This document shows positions 25,300 through 35,311 of a DNA stretch of 64,000 nt, one piece after another. How positions within the stretch are numbered: the stretch's first letter is position 1; each line of letters begins with the position of its first letter. The translations under genes and the position numbers were made by a program. The notes beneath the pieces are model-generated. The model had not been told where the DNA came from. It made no database searches and worked only from the letters and a program-made list of their open reading frames with translations. Source of the stretch: Cydia pomonella (lineage: Eukaryota > Arthropoda > Insecta > Lepidoptera > Tortricidae); the NCBI RefSeq assembly GCF_033807575.1, contig NC_084717.1, forward strand, positions 9,549,692 to 9,613,691, written 5' to 3'.

Positions 25300-27043
25300 A
25301 TTCTTAAAATATTCACTGCTGAGCTACGGTCGTAGCGCTACGTCGTAGCCAATAACATAGGTAACATAGGTGGCAAAACGACAACGGGTCGTGATTAGCG
25401 CTGAATGAGTTTGCTCGTAAAAAATTAATCCATTGTTTATACCATAAAATATGGGCCGCATGGAAAGCTAACAATAAAACTATTCATCGGAGGCATTTCT
25501 TTTTTCATTTATTTGCAAGTTCTAACAAGCCAGTAACAAGTAGGCCAGTGCTGGCGACAGTCCTAATGATCATACTGGGGCATAACGAATACAACTCATA
25601 GCCTATTGGAGCTTTTTTATAATCCTAGTTTCCCGGTTCGGGGACTTTATTGTGTTGATTCAGTTTTCGTGTGGAAAGCGCTTTAAATTAATAATTGGTA
25701 TTTTAATTGTAGCATACATAGCAGATGTTTCAAATTAATTCAGTTTTTTATAATGTAGCTGATTGATAAAATTAATAATGTATAACCCTTTAAAGCAATG
25801 ACGTATCTAACTTCAATAGATATATTTCGTACTGAAGAGATACCGATAGAGAAGAGAAGTGACTAAATAAATACCCTGTATGTTGAATGAATTTTAAACT
25901 CAAAGGTTATGTGGAAAACATCGCTCTTTAGTGATAATACCGCCGATTGTGTTACGTCTAGGTACTTTTTAATTTGTTATTTGTACCTTTTATTTATTGA
26001 GGTATGCAATAAAGAGTATTATATTAATAAAGTCTATTAATGCACTTTGTTAATCAGTAATTACCATTTTCCACTTGGCGCATCAGTAATTAAATTATTA
26101 TGCAGTAATTCACATGCAAAAACTATAAGTAGGTATTTTTTGTTTTCTGATCTAAATTTTTAGATAAAAATAAATTTTTAGGTAAGAAGGCTTTAATATA
26201 TAGTATGCGGAACACAAACGCTTTACTAAAAATCTATTCCTGAACGGACCTCATTTTGAGCACTTCGTTAAATCTGTTTACAAACGAGCACTATCAAAAC
26301 CTCCGCGACATAGTGGCCAATAATCCTATATTTCGGCCGGCCACTCAAACGCCCAATATTCGCAGCGATTGGCCGTTCTATACATTATCATTTTCCGATC
26401 CTAACGGAAACTTTGGTCCCGTATTACTTGGGTAAATCTTTTCAGGATTTTGAAAAATAATTGGATTGCCATATAGAAGGAAAGCAATTACACCCGACAG
26501 AGAAGCAATTTCGATTTACTCAACATCGTCGATTTAGGTAAACCTTCGTATTAAATTTTGCTACCCTTATACATTTCGGCCATAAATCGTGTGTAAGGGT
26601 TGCGATTGTGCTTCTTTAACTGTATTTAAATTAAGCCGGCAATATATTTTCGGTATTGCAACTGCCTTAAAGAAAATACCTACTAAATTCGTTTAGCACT
26701 GGGAATGGATTGGATCTGAAGTGTGTTTTAGGTTGGTGTTCAAATAACGTACTGGCAACACTGTAACATGTCACATAGAGGATGTCTACCAATTCTACCA
26801 TGAACACACTAATTCACAACTTGGAAACTTACTCGAATCGTCCAAAGACCAAATCCCCAAGTTGTTACAAACTGTTTTGGACATTCTTAATGTAAACTGA
26901 TTCGGTGCGCATGTCTATTTACGGGACATTAGTAGCATAATGTTCACTGATCACAGTGATCACTTGCGAAATAAGTGTGTTGAAAAAAAAAAAAATTTAA
27001 TACAAGCTTTTATCGCTGACTGTACTTTTCTTTCCACAGGAAA
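25300..27043. other. No gene recognised
   Basis: AT-rich. The segment near 26,250-26,420 (GGCCGGCCACTCAAACGCCC) is GC-richer. No ORF over 60 codons is worth calling. Confidence 0.55.
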
Positions 27044-27231
27044 CTAATACTCATCGAGACAATTCTAAAAATCCCAAATCATAGAGTGACTATTGCCACC
27101 TCCTGTCTCCATCATCTGATCAGCTCGATGGTACCAAATGCATTGTCACCCTACTTACATAAGTATATTAAGTATGCAAATTTTCAGCTTTATCGGAAAC
27201 CGGGTAGTGGGTCAAATTTAACTTGAAAGAC
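27044..27231 (-). repeat. Interspersed repeat (GGAGACAGGAGGTGGC family), minus copy
   Basis: It contains ACTCATCGAGACAATTCTAA, GCCACCTCCTGTCTCCATCA and GCAAATTTTCAGCTTTATCG. The same sequence lies in the opposite orientation at 33721-33930, with moderate divergence. Confidence 0.7.
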
Positions 27232-27325
27232 CTATTTTATTACAGACAACGGGACAGGTGAAAAGAAATAAAATAAAAAAACTTGTAAAAATAGTGCATT
27301 TATTCGACTGATATTTCATATTTTT

Positions 27326-28275
27326 AACCGACTTCAAGATTTCAAAAGAGCAGGTTATCAATTCGGTTTTTTTTTTTTGTTTTTTTTTTAATGTTTGTTA
27401 CTCCATAACTCCGTCATTTCTGAACCGATTTTGAAAATTATTTTTTTGTTGAATGTATATATATACAGATTGGTCCCGTTTTTGTCAAAACTCAGTTCTG
27501 ATGATGGAATCCATGAGGAATCGAGGGAACTCTTCAAATATGAAAGGCATACATATAGTGATTTTTGTATTTTCTTTAACAAATCGAGCATTTACATTTT
27601 AAAAAGTGACATTTGATGAAGTGGAACTGCTGATGATGATCAGAATGGTACTCTTCAACGACGCATAGTACACGTTTGGCGATTTGTCCTCTTCGCTGTG
27701 TTTGCTAAGCAAATTAAATTTTCAAGACAAATTTTTGTCAAGTTCGAGTTCTGACGATGGGGTCATTGAGGACTCGAGAGAACTCCTCAAATGTTAAAGT
27801 GTATATATATAGTGATTAGTATTTTCATTAACAAATTAAGTATTTACATTTGTAGAAGTGACATTTGATGAAGTGGAATTGCTGATGATGAACAGAACGG
27901 AACTCTTCAATGATGCATAGTTCACGTTTGGCAATTTGTTCTCTTTGCCAAGCAGTTAGGTTTTCAAGGCACATTTTTATATTTCTACCCTATTTTGTTT
28001 TTTTAATAATTAAGTATCTGGTGCTTTATTTCATGCATGGTTTGAAATAATTTATCTTAAATACAGTCGAATATCCTATTGCGGGTAGGTATTTTACCAG
28101 TCAACCATAGGGCAAATCTGAAATGTGTCAAGGTGGGTGCAGTGGCATAAAAAAAAACATGTTACCTCCTTTTCTACATAATTAGGCGTAGGACGCTGTC
28201 TTTTTAATTTCATTGTATGAAATCTAAAATCAAGAATAATCGTTCTTTCACCGGTCTCCATCAAAGAAGTCGGTT
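27326..28275. mobile_element. AACCGACTTC-ended element with internal tandem repeat
   Basis: The left end AACCGACTTC (27326) is inverted as GAAGTCGGTT at the right (28266-28275). After a poly-T stretch and ATAACTCCGTCATTTCTGAA, the interior holds two diverged copies of a 254-bp unit (27481-27734 and 27735-27980). Each has AAGTGACATTTGATGAAGTG, TGCTGATGATGA and GCATAGT-CACGTTTGGC. About 950 bp, noncoding. I recall the family from other moths. Its transposition class is unclear. Confidence 0.75.
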
Positions 28276-28945
28276 TTTCTTTCTTAAAAATTATTAGATT
28301 CATAATTTAGGGCAGGAGGTCGATTGCTTAAACAATTTGTTATAAGTATGAACTGGTATTGACACGACCTTGACCTTATGATCGTCGCGCATCTCTTGCA
28401 CAACTTTCATTTCATTTCATGCACCAAGTCAGTGCAAGCGATCTTCAAAGTCGTATCAAAAATAATATCAAAACCGTAACAAGTTGTTAAATCTGAATCT
28501 AGCTCCGGGATTATTTTCATTGACAAAATGGGAGCTCACTTATTTCCAAAGAAACTTTTGTAAATAGACAGAGAAACGTGAAAAAAGTCAACGTTGGACG
28601 AAACCCAATCATGTCCCTCCGCGGTCAACGAAATTAGAGACGAACTTTAAGGTGGTTCGATTTTCATACAAAAAACAATCGCTATTTATTAATTAATTAC
28701 ACAATATTATTACATAAATAGTTGCGCATCTATCTACTTTCGAATATTCATTTGCGCTAAATTAATAGAAAAACTTTGTTTCATACAGAAATCATGCAAT
28801 AATCAACGTAATATTTTTATAAATTTTACTCATGTGTGTGTGACAAATGTCGTGTACAAATACATTGCGGCGTTGCCACTCCATGCATCGGCGCGACGTT
28901 GCGATGTTTGACGCGTTTTTAGCTGACTCTGTCGACACTGACACT

Positions 28946-29418
28946 CAGTGTGACCAGGCGTACGATAATTGTCGTACATGTACGATAATTTGGGCCCCGG
29001 TATGACGTAATGTTCCAAAGAGCATTATCGTACACTAAAGTACTATAATTTCAGCCCTTGGATGATGCCACCTTAAAAGTCTAGTAATTTGAAGCAAAAT
29101 ATGACACTTTCTCTCAGAAATAGGCTAAAATTAGTATCTTTTGGGTGTTCGGCTCCTTGGTGTAAGTTTAAAGTTTAAAATGTCACAATTTCCTGTATAC
29201 CGTTTGAGTCTATCCCAAAAATACACAAACATAAACAGATTTTTGGCGCAATTTAGACGAAAATTGTCTTTTTTTTATTATTAATTGGAAGTTTAAGCTT
29301 ATTTTGCAAGACATTTTTAGGGGCTGCCTTTTTGATTGGCGTACGATATTTTTTTCAACGGTACAATAATATTGACACTCAAGTACGATAATTCTCTTCC
29401 GCTCACCTGGCAACACTG
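28946..29418. mobile_element. Non-autonomous hAT-type element
   Basis: The right end in reverse is CAGTGTTGCCAGGTGAGCGG, and the left end starts CAGTGTGACCAGGCGTACGA. CAGTGTTGCCA-like termini are typical of insect hAT elements. The flanking 8-mers CTGACACT (28938-28945) and CTGAAACT (29419-29426) agree at 7 of 8, fitting an 8-bp hAT target duplication. The interior repeats TACGATAATT several times near both ends. It is 473 bp with no transposase. Confidence 0.75.
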
Positions 29419-29438
29419 CTGAAACTTGACAGGACCTG

Positions 29439-29569
29439 GGGGCCTACCGCGAAAACCTAAATTCGCAAATTGTGGGGATCTTTCTCTTTTACTCTCACTA
29501 AGACGTAATTAGAGTGACAGAGAAAAATGCCCGAAATTGACGAATTTCGATTTTCCCGGTAGCCGCCCT
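29439..29569. mobile_element. Foldback MITE, GGGCCTACCGCG family
   Basis: GGGGCCTACCGCGAAAACCT at the left pairs imperfectly with ATTTTCCCGGTAGCCGCCC at the right. The inner parts GATCTTTCTCTTTTACTCTC and TAGAGTGACAGAGAAAAATG also pair. It is about 131 bp. Confidence 0.7.
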
Positions 29570-29954
29570 GGTGCTTGAGGTACTTGATAGAAAACAAAGC
29601 TGCCGCATGTTCTGAATTGTGATTTTATGTGTTTTTGGATTGAAAAATTTATAGCAACGTCTAAATCAAGTTACAAAAATCATCGATATTCTGGTCCGCG
29701 AAAAACCAGGAAAAGTGTAACTGTAATTGGAGTCTACAAAAATGACCAATTCATAGAAAATATGACCTAGAAACTAGTTCACTTTTATAAGACTCAATTT
29801 TGTCCGAGATTGTACTTAGGCGAATACCTAAGGGAGCTAAGTGTATTGATCTTGAATAATTAGTTGGCTAATACATATATGACTCCAACATGATATGGAC
29901 ATTTACATCATAACTATTATACCTAGTTGGTTACTAAGTTCTGTTACTCGATTT

Positions 29955-30189
29955 CTTTCTTTCTTCCTAGCGTTGTCCCAGCATATTGCCACGGCTCAAT
30001 GGAGCTTGGGGTCCGCTTTGACAACTAATCCCAAGATTTGGCGTAGGCACTAGTTTTTACGAAAGCCACTGCCATCTGACCTTCCAACCCAGAGGGTAAA
30101 ACTAAGCCTTGTTGGGATTTGTCCAGTTTCCTCACGATGTTTTCCTTCACCGAAAAGCGACTGGTAAATATCAAATGATATCTGTTCTG
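29955..30189 (-). mobile_element. 5'-truncated tRNA-type SINE inserted in maT, with target duplication
   Basis: The body carries CATATTGCCACGGCTCAATG, GGCGTAGGCACTAGTTTTTA and ACCGAAAAGCGACTGGTAAA, the same SINE as at 23061-23757. It is bounded by AGTTCTGTTACTCGATTT at 29937-29954 and an identical copy at 30191-30208; one more matching base gives 19 bp. The tRNA head is absent, as expected for a truncated target-primed insertion. Confidence 0.9.
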
Positions 30190-30844
30190 AAGTTCTGTTA
30201 CTCGATTTGCAACCTCTTTATTTCCGTTAAAACAAATGCTACCGAAAAAATAAAAAATGACATAATGTGGTGGATTTGTGAGCTATAATTATATACCACA
30301 CATAACGCTTATCTCGTCGTATCTATAATGAATTGGGGCCTAAAAGAGAATCGTATTCCAATTTTTTGAAACGCTTGTATTACTTTCTATATTAACTAAA
30401 AGTTGCCTCAAAATTCAGCTTTTATACTAATAACGGCTTTAAATATGTTAAATTAACAAAATATATTTTGAAAGATGGCTTCGCGCCCAAAACGCTCTTT
30501 GAAAATTGTGTGACGTCACAGTTTATGGTTTGACACATAACTACATACACACGTAGAAGATACGAACTGTCAACTGATATTTGTCATTTGTTGTTAATCG
30601 CCTAACTGTCAACAGTGTCAATCCGAGAGTTGTGACGTCATCAGAATCTTCAATGACGTTTCGAGTTTGGTCACGTGACGTGTGCCAAAAGATATTTTAA
30701 ATTCAATATTTACAAAAATATGGTCATTACAGGTCCCCTAAAAGTAGTTTAACATGTTCTTATAATCCAAAAAAATTTTTGGGATACAATTATGCCCTAA
30801 GATTTGTAGATGGAAACAACCCTATTGCGTTGCACAAATGTGGG

Positions 30845-31309
30845 CACCCGCCAAACATGATTTTGGGTGTGTCATACTCAGGGCTAACACAGATTCATTT
30901 CTGTGAAAAAGGTGTGAAAACCGGAAACTGGAAACCGTTCTCGAACCAATAGTGAAGCCCTTAAGCCACACCCTATTTCAAAACCAGCCATGGATCTTTG
31001 AACAGGACTCAGCTCCTGCACATAAGGCAAAAACAACTCAAGCCTGGTTTCGAAGGAACAAAATTGACTTTATTGCCCACGAAGACTGGCCGTCCTCCAG
31101 CCCGGACCTTAACCCCCTGGATTATGCCATATAGCAGGTTATTGAGGAGAAAGCCTGTGCTAAACCCCACACAAATCTTAACTCCCTCAAGCGGGCCATA
31201 GTTAAGACAGTGACGGAAATAGACATGACAATCGTGCGTGCCGCTATTGATGACTGGCCTCGTCGTTTGAGGGCCTGTGTTAAAGCCAGAGGAGGCGATT
31301 TTGAATGAT
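30845..31309 (+). pseudogene. maT transposase, catalytic part, with nonsense codon
   Basis: Residue blocks are VSYSGLTQIHFCEKGVKTG (30869-30925), then after a frame change EPIVKPLSHTLFQNQPWIF, EQDSAPAHKAKTTQAWF and WPSSSPDLNPLDYAI. The aspartates in EQDSAPAH and NPLDY are separated by 37 residues, the DD37D spacing of the maT family. The frame meets TAG at 31132, where related proteins have tryptophan (TGG). It then continues open with IEEKACAKPHTNLNSLKRAI and DDWPRRLRACVKARGGDFE to a TGA at 31307. The N-terminal half and first aspartate are not recognisable. Inactive; it would not give a working transposase. Confidence 0.87.
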
Positions 31310-32129
31310 ATTGTCATATGTAATTCCTGATTTTGTGTACTTCATTTTAATATATACTTTATTAAACTTTCGTTGGTATATTTTATGTAGATAAAGATTA
31401 TTGAAGTAACAGAATTTAATAACCAACTAGGTAGAAAACAATGCAATACATAAACACATAAATTGGATATGATGTGATCCGTTGAATGAAATTGTCAATA
31501 AATAAAATAAATAAATAATTTTCTATCTCTAGGCATTGTGTGAAACTTCTAGTTGTGACAAAATATCGGGAAATCAATAATATAAACAAACATGGTAAAT
31601 ATCTTATTTCTTTTTATAATGGTTATAAATAGAAGGCCATGCAATTTTGTAACTCACTGTAATTTAATTAAATGTATCGTAAAAAAAATGTTTTAATTCT
31701 ACTGTAAAATAGTACCTACTTTTTTAAAGGCTGGGCAGTAAGGGATTGCTTTAATTTTAGAACAAAACAGCGTTTTTTTTTTTGAAAAAAATACCGGAAA
31801 ATCTGACTTACAAATTTGGACTTTCTTAGGTTCATTCTACTTAGACTCTTATCCACCCTAGCATTAAAGAAAGATATCCTAAAATATCCATACCATTACG
31901 TCACATTTTAGTGTGAAAGAAATTTCAATGTAAAACTAAAATTTCAATACAAATTTTCGGGTTTTTTTAACACGAGGATTGATTATGCTAGTGATTCTGA
32001 GTTGGAAGAACCCAAAAATATCATGATGTGTGAGAATCAGATTTTTAATATTTTTATGGAAAACGCTCATATTTCTCATAAAATAATTTATTAATAATAG
32101 GTACCTACTTGATAATACTGATAACAAAA

Positions 32130-32205
32130 AAAAAATTATGAGTTTCGAACCCACATCCTCTTGCATGTATTTCCACGTACATACCGCAACGCTATTGAAG
32201 CCTAC
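32130..32205 (-). repeat. Possible tRNA-like SINE head, minus strand
   Basis: Read in reverse: AGGCTTCAATAGCGTTGCGG, then ATACATGCAAGAGGATGTGG, then GTTCGAAAC. It has a B-box-like GGGTTCGAAAC (32142-32152) and a weak A-box-like region (32182-32194). A poly-A-like run follows immediately. The left neighbour down to about 31,940 (AACACGAGGATTGATTATGC) may be its body. Confidence 0.4.
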
Positions 32206-32980
32206 TCACGCTGTGCCAAATTGTCTACTACAAGGATCCCAGTAAGACTGTTTGAATGTGTGAGTGATACTTAGAAATAGAGTCAAGAAACATTCTGTCG
32301 ACATTAAGGGGTAGTTTTTGTACAATGAAGTGTTCAATGTTTGTTGTAATAGTTCAATATTTATTTAATGAGTGCGCTAAACATAATTTACAGTATAGAA
32401 ATACCAAGACTACTCCACAAAAAAATTAAAACTCAAAATTTGCAATTGTGGCGCCATCTAGTGAGGTTTAAGCTTTGGGTAACCTAATCGAACCACCTTA
32501 ACGCTGTTCTCTTTGGTAACTTGATACGCGCGTTAGTTGTACGTGCCAAGTGCGAAAAGAACTAAATATTTTATTAGGAACACGAAACTCTTGTTTCTAC
32601 GATTCCGCTGTTGTTAGTATGTCGCCTAAATGAAGTCACAACAAGTTACTGTTGCGAAGGAAACTGAATTATATAATTCCTGCCTAGAGTCATGTTGTTA
32701 CTTAAGTATTATCAGACTATCGAAAATAAATGGAGAAAGCACGGAAATAAAAACAAAACAAAGATGCCGACGAATTTAAAATCTCCTCCGTTTTAAACTC
32801 GGTAAAGCATTGATACATGGTATTATTTTTAAAAAATAAGCCATAACTCCTAATCTGTTTTTTAAAGCTAGAAGAAGCTTAAAAATATTATTTGATAATA
32901 TTTAAGATCTAGGGCGTTCGACGTAACTCTTCAAATGTTACAGCCAGCTAAATAAATGTTACCAATTATTTAATATAAAT

Positions 32981-33145
32981 AAGTATAGGTAAAAAATTTT
33001 AGTAAGTCACCTGTTGTATGTAGTTGTGACGTGTTCCAATAGACATTTGTTTTGTTTGTGTGTGTCTTTTAAACATGTATTGTCTATTCGAACAAGTCAC
33101 AACTACATACAACAGGTGACTTACTTAAGTTTTTTACCTATACCT
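32981..33145. mobile_element. Large palindrome (foldback element)
   Basis: The arm 32981-33030 (AAGTATAGGTAAAAAATTTT, AGTAAGTCACCTGTTGTATG, TAGTTGTGAC) mirrors 33096-33145 with few changes. Inner segments (GTTCCAATAGACA; TGTCTATTCGAAC) also pair, leaving a loop of about 30 bases rich in GT. Noncoding. Confidence 0.82.
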
Positions 33146-33178
33146 ACTACGTAAAACGCTACATACTAAGTAAATAAT

Positions 33179-33256
33179 CGGACAGACAGACGGACATGAC
33201 GAATCTATAAGGGTTCCGTTTTTTGCCATTTGGCTACGGAACCCTAATAAAAAAGA
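33179..33256 (+). repeat. CCGGCCAAGTGCGAG-family repeat, 3' fragment
   Basis: Only the end of the long subfamily remains: CGGACAGACAGACGGACATG to GGCTACGGAACCCTAATAAA. It begins 34 bp after the large palindrome ending at 33145. Confidence 0.8.
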
Positions 33257-33720
33257 AAGTAATCCTGTGCCAAGCTACCCCAGCCTTAAGCACCCTGGAA
33301 TTGTATTTGAAGCTTTTCACAAACTTCAACATTAGCAACTTTTCCTCGCAACGCACATGCTTGGGTTGCCACTAATGGAGAACTGTTTCTACCGACTGCA
33401 GGAAAAAATAGTTTCTTTGACTGGAAATTGTCGGACAGTCTCATCCATGTTGAAAAAGTTTCTTTCTAGGTCTCAAAAGTATTGAAAAGTCAATAAGTTT
33501 GCGGAAAGAATTCGTGTTCATGTTCACTAAAGTTGCTTGGAAAATATTGTATTATTGCTCAGTTCCGTTATGAATCGTTTTGTGGTATCGACGTTTTGAG
33601 TTTTGTTAGATAACTTCTGCTTAGTTTGCTTAAGATATTGCAGAAATTATCATATTTGTATCGCTTATTACAAGCTTTTATTTAACTTACGCTGTTAGTA
33701 TGCATATATGTTAGTGTGGA

Positions 33721-33930
33721 GTAAATCTTTGAAGCTAAATTTGAACTACTTCCCGATTTCCGATAGAGCTGAAATTTTGCATACATATCTAAATCGCATG
33801 ACAATGCAATATTATGATGACATTGAGATGATCTGATGATGGAGACAGGAGGTGGCCATGGGAACTCTGTGATAAACAACGCAAACTAATTGTGTTTGGG
33901 GTTGTTAGAATTGTCTCGATGAGTATTAAC
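33721..33930 (+). repeat. Interspersed repeat (GGAGACAGGAGGTGGC family), plus copy
   Basis: It contains AGCTGAAATTTTGCATACAT, CTGATGATGGAGACAGGAGG and AGAATTGTCTCGATGAGTAT. It is the inverted partner of 27044-27231, 6.5 kb away. Confidence 0.7.
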
Positions 33931-34230
33931 ATATAAAACACACGTTGCATTATCAAAAAATCAGGGGCATTATTTTAGTTTTAGGTAGAGCGTAGTTAAG
34001 TAACTTAAGCATAATATTATAAAACCGATGCTACACGCTACGACGCAGCGGGCGTAGCACAGTTTACAAATAAATGGCTTACTACGGGTAAGGTACCTGA
34101 CGCATATAAGGCCCAGTGCCTAATAAAGCCCACTTTTTAAGTATTAATTCCTTTTTACAAACACGGATATAGTTAAACGTAACCCCTTAACGCATCCCCT
34201 TAACCCCTTAAAGTTATAAAAAATATTATG

Positions 34231-34490
34231 ACGACCGGTTTGGCCTAGTGGGTAGTGACCCTGCCTACGAAGCTGATGGTCCCGGGTTCAAATCCTGGTA
34301 AGGGCATTGTTCGTGTGATGAGCATGGATATTTGTTCCTGAGTCATGGGTGTTTTCTATGTATTTAAGTATTTATTAATATTTATATATTATATATATCG
34401 TTGTCTAAGTACCCTCAACACAAGCCTTATTGAGCTTACTGTGGAACTTAGTCAATTTGTGTAATAATGTCCTATTATATTTATTTTATT
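34231..34490 (+). mobile_element. tRNA-derived SINE, near full length, plus strand
   Basis: The head reads ACGACCGGTTTGGCCTAGTG, with A box TGGCCTAGTGGG at 34241-34252 and B box GGTTCAAATCC at 34285-34295. The body follows: TGTGATGAGCATGGATATTT, GTTCCTGAGTCATGGGTGTT and TATATATCGTTGTCTAAGTA. The last recognisable part is TGTGTAATAATGTCCTATTA, followed by an AT-rich tail. This is a well-known lepidopteran SINE. It differs from the one at 23.1 and 30.0 kb. It is not a tRNA gene, because no acceptor stem closes. Confidence 0.88.
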
Positions 34491-35121
34491 TTAATTTTTA
34501 GCTTTAATGGCTCTCAATACAGTTGAATAGGTATTATAACTGCCATATATGGTTGCATATGCGGTAAAGGGTTAAACATTGTTTTCTATTCTATGTCAAA
34601 GCTACTATTAATACGTCGATGATTCGGTAAAGGATTTGATAAATTTAATTCATAGTTTTATTTTTGGAACTCAACATAAACAAGGGTCAGGTACCGTCAG
34701 GTTCAGATTAGCATGAACAACTTATGAATGATTTCATTCATAGCTTGTCCATGCACTTTTGAACCGTACTGTAACTAGTTCTCAACAAAATTTTGTTTGG
34801 ACGCGACGGGAAAAATATATGCATGTATAAGACCCAAACATACATATATCATACATTGGATAGAGCTTTATAGGTAAAGAATCATTATTAGTTACGTAGG
34901 ATAAAACATGAACCCTTTAATCTCTGCTTACAAGTAGGTAAGAAGTTAAGCTCTTATTTAAAAACATCATTCTGAAATACATAACAATATTTGAAGCGCA
35001 TATTTAAATATCATATACATATCTATGTCTGGTATTCGTTTTCGTTCTTAAAATGTAAGATATAACGATAATTTACAAAACTTCTACTCGCTCTATGGAA
35101 CAAAGTAGGTTCATTGCTATA

Positions 35122-35311
35122 GTTTCCGTCCAACTCTAGTTTTCGCCCACTTGATGAAATTTTGCCGCACAAATTCGGACTTATTGCGATCCTAATGTCT
35201 AAACAATGTATCTACACAAAAAATATATTTCGAAAGGTGCGAATTAAAAATGAATCATATTATTCACTACTCCGTCAAGTGGACAAAACAAAAGTCTGGA
35301 CGGAAACTTGC
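35122..35311. mobile_element. MITE with GTTTCCGTCCA ends
   Basis: TAGTTTCCGTCCAACTCTAG at 35122 and CGCCCACTTGATG are mirrored by CAAGTGGACAAAACAAAAGT and CTGGACGGAAACT at 35277-35311. It is about 190 bp. The sequence just after it (TAGATATATGCTGCATGCCA) is also of repeat type. Confidence 0.65.

Larger units (their letters stand above)
29922..31431 (+). mobile_element. maT (DD37D Tc1/mariner) element with SINE inside
   Basis: The left terminus CCTAGTTGGTTACTAAGTTC at 29922 and the reverse complement of the right terminus ending at 31431 match at 25 of 27 bases. Both are flanked by TA. The element encodes a broken DD37D transposase on the + strand (30845-31309). A SINE (29955-30189) sits 33 bp inside the left end. 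The 30.25-30.8 kb part, with its GTGACGTCAC motifs, looks unrelated to transposase and may be a further insertion. Confidence 0.85.
28647..32501. mobile_element. Candidate TTAA-flanked element containing a nest of insertions
   Basis: TTAAGGTGGTTCGATT at 28647-28662 is perfectly inverted at 32486-32501. The outermost TTAA would be the target site duplicated by a piggyBac-like or other TTAA-specific transposon. The 3.86 kb between them includes the hAT-type element, a foldback MITE, the maT element with its SINE, and a tRNA-like head. Removing those leaves roughly 1.6 kb with no recognised transposase. The pairing is visible; the single-element reading is inference. Confidence 0.4.

Noticed and set aside
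27481..27980. CRISPR-like array or satellite
   Set aside because: Just two diverged 254-bp units inside a mobile element. There are no short direct repeats with unique spacers anywhere in the window.
34231..34305. Functional tRNA gene
   Set aside because: A and B boxes are present, but no acceptor stem closes and the sequence continues into a SINE body.
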